In this document: one piece after another, positions 60,093-64,000 of the stretch
How positions within the stretch are numbered: position 1 is the stretch's first letter
Layout: the number at the start of each line of letters is the position of its first letter
DNA from: Cyanoderma ruficeps
Taxonomy: Eukaryota > Chordata > Aves > Passeriformes > Timaliidae
Assembly: GCA_008694505.1 (NCBI GenBank)
Contig: VZDJ01000301.1
Span: forward strand, 7,858,063 to 7,922,062
Direction of reading: 5' to 3'
DNA: 64,000 nt
Made by a program: the position numbers and the translations under genes
The notes under the pieces: generated by a model
Seen by the model: only the letters and a program-made list of their open reading frames with translations
Database searches by the model: none
What the model was told of the DNA's origin: nothing

Positions 60093-62555
60093 TTTTGCAG
60101 GAGAAGGTCCAAATCTCTTTTCATGATGGGAGTTTCTGGGTCCTCAGTGCCAGGGTTGGAGGCTCATCCCCATGGGACGGGACAGTTTGGGTTTTCTGTC
60201 TCAACTTTTCAAGGGGCCTCTTCAGCAGCAGATGCTTTGAAAAAAGATAGGAAAAAAAAAGAAGAGAAAGAGGATGGTTAATGGGTTAAACATTTTTGGC
60301 AAAGTTCTGTTGCTCTTGCCCCTCTGCAGAGGTTGCAGCAGTGGGGAACAGCAGCTGCAGAGGCACTGCTGGCCCTCCCAGGGGCTCCTGCTCAATTTTT
60401 GAGGTGAATCCCAACATTTCTGCCTGTTGCAAGAGCTGGGTCGGTGTGTGAAAGACGATATATGAATTAGTTCCTTCTGGTAGCTCTGGACAAAACTCAG
60501 TGACCCAGGAAATGTTTTCCTCCCCTTTATTCCTATAACTGCCTTCCTTTGCTGGCAAGCTGACCTTTTTAAATGCTTCATCCTTTCCCTCCCAAATGTG
60601 GAATTTCCTCCCCCAAAAAAATCGTTCTGGCCCAAGCCCCAAGGCTGGTCAGACTCAGCACAGGCTACAAATGGGTTTTGATACAGGACAGCATCATGTT
60701 TTTGGCAGAGTGTCCTGGCCAGGGAGAGCAGCAGTGGAGAATTGCTCAGTGCTGGGGCTGGGGGATCCCTGCTCCTCCCTGGGGCTGGCCTCACACTTCT
60801 CCGTCGCCTCGAAAAGGGCTCCAAGTGTTTTCTCTGTGCGTTGCTCTATTTTTAGGAGGAGGAAAAGCTATTTTAAGCTACACTAAAATGTTTTCATGGC
60901 TCTTTCTGAGCCTTCTGTAGCTGGTTGGTCTCATGGCAATTAAGGCATTTGGCCTTACAAGTGGAAGGATTATGAAAACAGTTTCAGTGATTTCTAGAAG
61001 GGCTCCAACATATTCCCAAAATAGGGTTTTTTTGCATGTGAGTTTGCATTTGCTTTGCTGTTTTGGTTTGTTTTACCAATGAATGATGCTAAGTGAAAAG
61101 ACAGTGTCTGCCACTTTCACCGGGGTGCTCTGACCCAGCCCTTGAGCATGGAGAGCACTGCAGAGCATTTCCTGGACATTCATATGCACCACTTACATGA
61201 AAGGGAATTGTTTTTATTAACTGGAGCAATTAAAATACCTTTGCTTCGCTTCTACTTGTCCTTACTGCTGGCAAAAGCCGCTGGAAGATTTATATGGGAA
61301 TTTTTCCTGCGTGGAAGTAGGGAAAGAGCCCAGATTTGGGGCTTAGGGACAATCCACTGCCTGTGGGATCCGTGGCACTGAAATCACACGGCAGTTTGCC
61401 GCCAGCTCCGAACTTTTTTAAGGCGTGATTAATGTTTTACCTCTGCTCTTCCCGCTAGAACCAAGTCAGCTGAGCCGAAATAGTTCCATTAAAAACGAAT
61501 GTTTTCTGTGGTGCGTAGGTGATGTCGAAATGTGTTATACACCCGCTGGGTTTGGGATGGTATCAACCACGGCGTTCCAGGATCGTCTGCATTTCAATGG
61601 ATGTGTGAAGGAGATGGATGAGGCAGCCAGGAACTAAAAGTATCACTTGAAGGGCTGGGAACGGACATGACTCCTTGGGTTTCCAAAGAGTTGTGAGGGG
61701 CTGCTTGGCCATAGGCAGCCCAAGCTGAGCAGTTGGTGCAAGGCAGCGTTGATGCTGTTAAATTTAATATCAAACTGGAAAGAACGAGGTTGATGATGGC
61801 CCTCATGGCCAACAGTTTGCTCTCTGGAACATATTTCTAACATTCTCTGTGATGGAAACAAATAGAGGTTTAATAATGTCAGATGAGCATGTAAATAGAG
61901 TAATGTCTTAAACAATCTCATTACAAGTCCTAGTGCAGTCAATATAATCAGTCTCATACCTGGCAAGTGGATAGAAAAATTTGCAAAAACTACATTTATT
62001 CAAATTATTTCTAGGACTATTGACCGGAGGCACAAATACAGGTTAGTGCCTTTGGGCCTGAGTACCTTAAACATTAAAATTTATTATTATTATTTGTTTT
62101 TATTAGCTTTGTGTGGCAGAAGATTTATAATATTGTAGTTTTTATGAAGTACTTGTGGTTTTAAAAACTGATCGTAATTGTTGCTGGGAAAATCTCAAAA
62201 GGGGAAGAGGATTGGTTGGTTTAGTTTTGATTAAACTCTCAGAAGTTTGGGCATTTGTCCAAACTATCTCAACTCCTGCATTTCTAATATGGATCTGCAT
62301 ATCTTCAGAGGGTAGAGTTTTATTTTTCTCTTTATCTTTTCCTTTCCTTTTTCGTTTCTCCTGTGAAGGTTCCTGTCCTGGTTGTGTTTGGGTCAGACAC
62401 ATGGTAGAGTATTTTGGTATATCTGCTTCTGAATGTGGCCTGGGAAAGGCAGCCAGGAAAAGGGTTCAAATAGTTTGCAGCAAATAATTAAAAAGAAGTT
62501 ATCTGTATCCCTCAGCTGTTAACCCTTAAAAACCAGGTTCATGCTATATGAAACT
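60093..62555. other. Noncoding stretch, no gene recognised
   Basis: A 200-codon minus-strand open frame (60222-60824) is unfamiliar and shadows another. The segment 61190-61510 is repeat-free and keeps CpG within mixed DNA, for example GCGTGGAAG, GCCGCCAGC and GGCGTGATTAATG. It might be a conserved element, at low confidence. No transposon or RNA gene was identified. Confidence 0.5.
61190..61510. promoter_or_regulatory. Weak candidate conserved noncoding element
   Basis: This single-copy segment has motifs such as GGAGCAATTAAAATACC and GGCGTGATTAATGTTTT, plus scattered CpG and no simple repeats. There is no coding interpretation. The call rests only on composition. Confidence 0.2.
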
Positions 62556-62560
62556 CATAA

Positions 62561-62616
62561 CATCATAGAGTATCCAGAATCAAAAGGAACCCATAAGGAT
62601 CCTCAAATCCAAGTCT
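62561..62616 (-). mobile_element. Short old CR1 fragment, minus strand
   Basis: CATCATAGAGTATCCAGAAT, then CAAAAGGAACCCATAAGGAT and CCTCAAATCCAAG, corresponds to the reverse complement of an older CR1 3' end. That end reads approximately CATAGAATATCCTGAGTTGG, AAGGGACCCATAAGGATCAT and CGAGTCCAA. Only about 55 bp remain. The subfamily differs from the copy at 56493. Confidence 0.7.
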
Positions 62617-63170
62617 GTATTTATCTGTATTTTGAGCTGCAGACACATTAAGGCCTTTCAGAGGTAAATAATTTTATAAATATTTTTATTGGAAATGTGA
62701 ATATAAAAATATGAGCAGGTGATTTTGACAAATATATAGTAAATGCTTTTCCTGTGGTGCTGCCACATTAAATTACAGAAAAATAGGTCAGGAAATGTCC
62801 TACTACAGCTCCCTGTTCATTCAGTTCTGTAAACTGAATCCTGTAGCTCTACAACATGCCTTTTTTGGGTTTTTTTCAGGTGTTTAGTGTACAGACGGAG
62901 ATGCATGAAATTTATTTGTCTCACGATTTTCGAAGTAATTCAAAGGAAAATGTCAGTGTAATTTGACTTGTGTGGGCGCATTTTGCTCTACTCAGAAGAA
63001 ATGACACCCAGTGTGAAGTTTCTGAGTTTTTACTGCAGTTTGTGAAAGAATCTCTGTTGAAATCATTTGCATCTTTAGGCAGGATTTAGGCACCTGTTGC
63101 AGCAGGTTGTTACCAGGGACTTGGTGGCACAGTCAGAGCCCCCAGTGACCCAGAGGAGGATCTGGGGCTG
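62617..63170. other. Noncoding stretch, nothing recognised
   Basis: Single-copy AT-rich DNA follows the CR1 fragment. I see no further interspersed repeat, exon or RNA gene before the hexanucleotide array. Confidence 0.55.
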
Positions 63171-63171
63171 T

Positions 63172-63250
63172 ACAAGCACAAGCACAAGCACAAGCACAAG
63201 CACAAACACAAACACAAGCACAAACATAAAAACAAACACAAACACAGCAC
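63172..63250 (+). repeat. Hexanucleotide array (CACAAG/CACAAA)n
   Basis: About twelve six-base units of ACAAGC/ACAAAC type run together, pure at the left and degenerate at the right (CATAAAAACA). The reading frame across it yields alternating serine, threonine and asparagine. This keeps the longest open frame of the window (63097-63819, 240 codons) free of stops; that frame is not a credible gene. Confidence 0.95.
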
Positions 63251-64000
63251 AGTGTCTGTGTGCACTACTCCAGATTGTGTTGCAGTGTCCATGGCCACAT
63301 CCCCTCAGTGTGATGGAGGCTGGTTTTGATCAGCTGCTCATATTTCCCTTTTTTGAACTGGCCGAGTTGGTGGAAGGAGGCTCGTTGAACCGATGGGTTT
63401 CTCTTGCAGTGTTGGTTTGGGTGCAGACAAGGTGTAGTGCATGGGTGGAACAGTTTTTATATGGATTGTGTCCCTCATGCTCTGGTGAAGCTGCTTTTCT
63501 CCCTGATGGGAAACCAGGGTGTTTCTTCCCCTCCTGCAGGGATAAATTCCCTCTCAGTACCTGGTCCTACCGTGGAACACAACCCTGGTTTCCATCTTGG
63601 GTTCCAGAGCTGTGCTCAGCCCTCCTCTTTGTGTTTTTTTTGTGGGGCACTGAACAGATCTTTATTCCTTTCTTCAGCAAGAACAACTTTCTCCATTTCC
63701 TCTCAAGCCCAGGCTTTTGCTGTTATAATTGTGCAATTCCACCTGGGTTAAAACAGAAAAGTGTTTCTAATTGGATCCAGGCTAATATCAGGCCAGCTCG
63801 CCGTGGTTTTCCAGCATGACAGAGATATTCCACCCTCTGCCAAGCAAAAGGACACACTTTTTGCTGTAAAATCCCCATGATTTTCACTTGGAAAAAGAGA
63901 CCTTTTTTTTTTTTTCCCTTAAGAAAACCAGAATAAAAAATGCAATAAAAATATTTTATGCAGGGCTGTGTTTTGATAGTTTTGGGAATGATGCTTTACT
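63251..64000. other. Noncoding stretch to window end
   Basis: Mixed single-copy DNA with a T run at 63903-63916. An A-rich stretch at about 63921-63957 has two AATAAA hexamers (about 63931 and 63944). These polyadenylation-type words are common in AT-rich DNA and do not show a transcript end. Confidence 0.5.

Noticed and set aside
60222..60824. 200-codon open frame, minus strand
   Set aside because: The product is unfamiliar, and a second frame overlaps it on the same strand. The low-complexity C-terminus comes from an A-rich run.
63097..63819. Longest open frame, 240 codons, plus strand
   Set aside because: It depends on the hexanucleotide array for its low stop density, and the rest resembles no known protein.
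63931..63950. AATAAA hexamers as a transcript end
   Set aside because: The AT-rich context makes these words common, and no upstream gene is recognised.
1..64000. CRISPR array, tRNA or rRNA genes
   Set aside because: No regularly spaced repeat-spacer pattern and no recognisable tRNA or rRNA sequence were seen. The window looks like vertebrate nuclear DNA.

Overview
The window looks like noncoding nuclear DNA from a bird, probably a songbird or close relative. The main evidence is a 3' fragment of a CR1 retrotransposon at about 56493-57120 whose wording matches the CR1 copies common in songbirds. Two shorter CR1 pieces, at about 43343-43490 and 62561-62616, agree with this. Other interspersed repeats are few and heavily decayed (MIR-like pieces and ancient miniature-transposon relics), as expected for a compact bird genome. 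I see no bacterial or organelle gene organisation, no operons, no tRNA or rRNA genes and no CRISPR array.

I recognise no protein-coding gene. The long open frames either cross simple repeats (63097-63819), lie in GC-rich stretches with low stop-codon density (14790-15422, 33043-33594, 58120-58785, 60222-60824), or are the decayed C-terminus of the CR1 polymerase (minus strand, about 56614-56748). The window therefore reads as an intergenic gene desert or the inside of a very large intron. From sequence alone I cannot tell which, nor name the neighbouring gene.

Layout. 1-8400: mixed-composition DNA with a MIR-like piece near 290-365 and a decayed repeat near 688-755. 8400-10380: an AT-rich block with homeodomain-type TAATTA cores and two imperfect hairpins. 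10400-32500: mostly featureless, with scattered repeat relics and a hairpin at 17528-17580. 32542-33310: a 20-bp tandem duplication, an A-rich run and a small CpG island. 36334-36545: a recognisable 206-bp miniature inverted-repeat transposon flanked by TTA. 37255-37326: a 31-bp tandem repeat. 40040-40340: a block that looks like a conserved element. 43300-44740: a CR1 fragment and an AAT palindrome. 48230-48830: the strongest functional candidate, a dense CpG island with clustered GATA, SOX/TCF-like, CRE-like and forkhead-like motifs, ending at a GGAT microsatellite and an unresolved base. 51170-51400: another candidate conserved element. 55611-55643: a perfect 15-bp inverted repeat with a 3-nt spacer. 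56493-57120: the main CR1 copy. 59796-60092: two ancient repeats side by side. 63172-63250: a hexanucleotide array.

Three single N bases (43327, 44714, 48831) all sit in or beside repeats. The one at 48831 falls exactly where composition switches from CpG island to AT-rich DNA, so sequence may be missing there. Regulatory and conserved-element calls are inferences from composition and motif content. None was tested by alignment.
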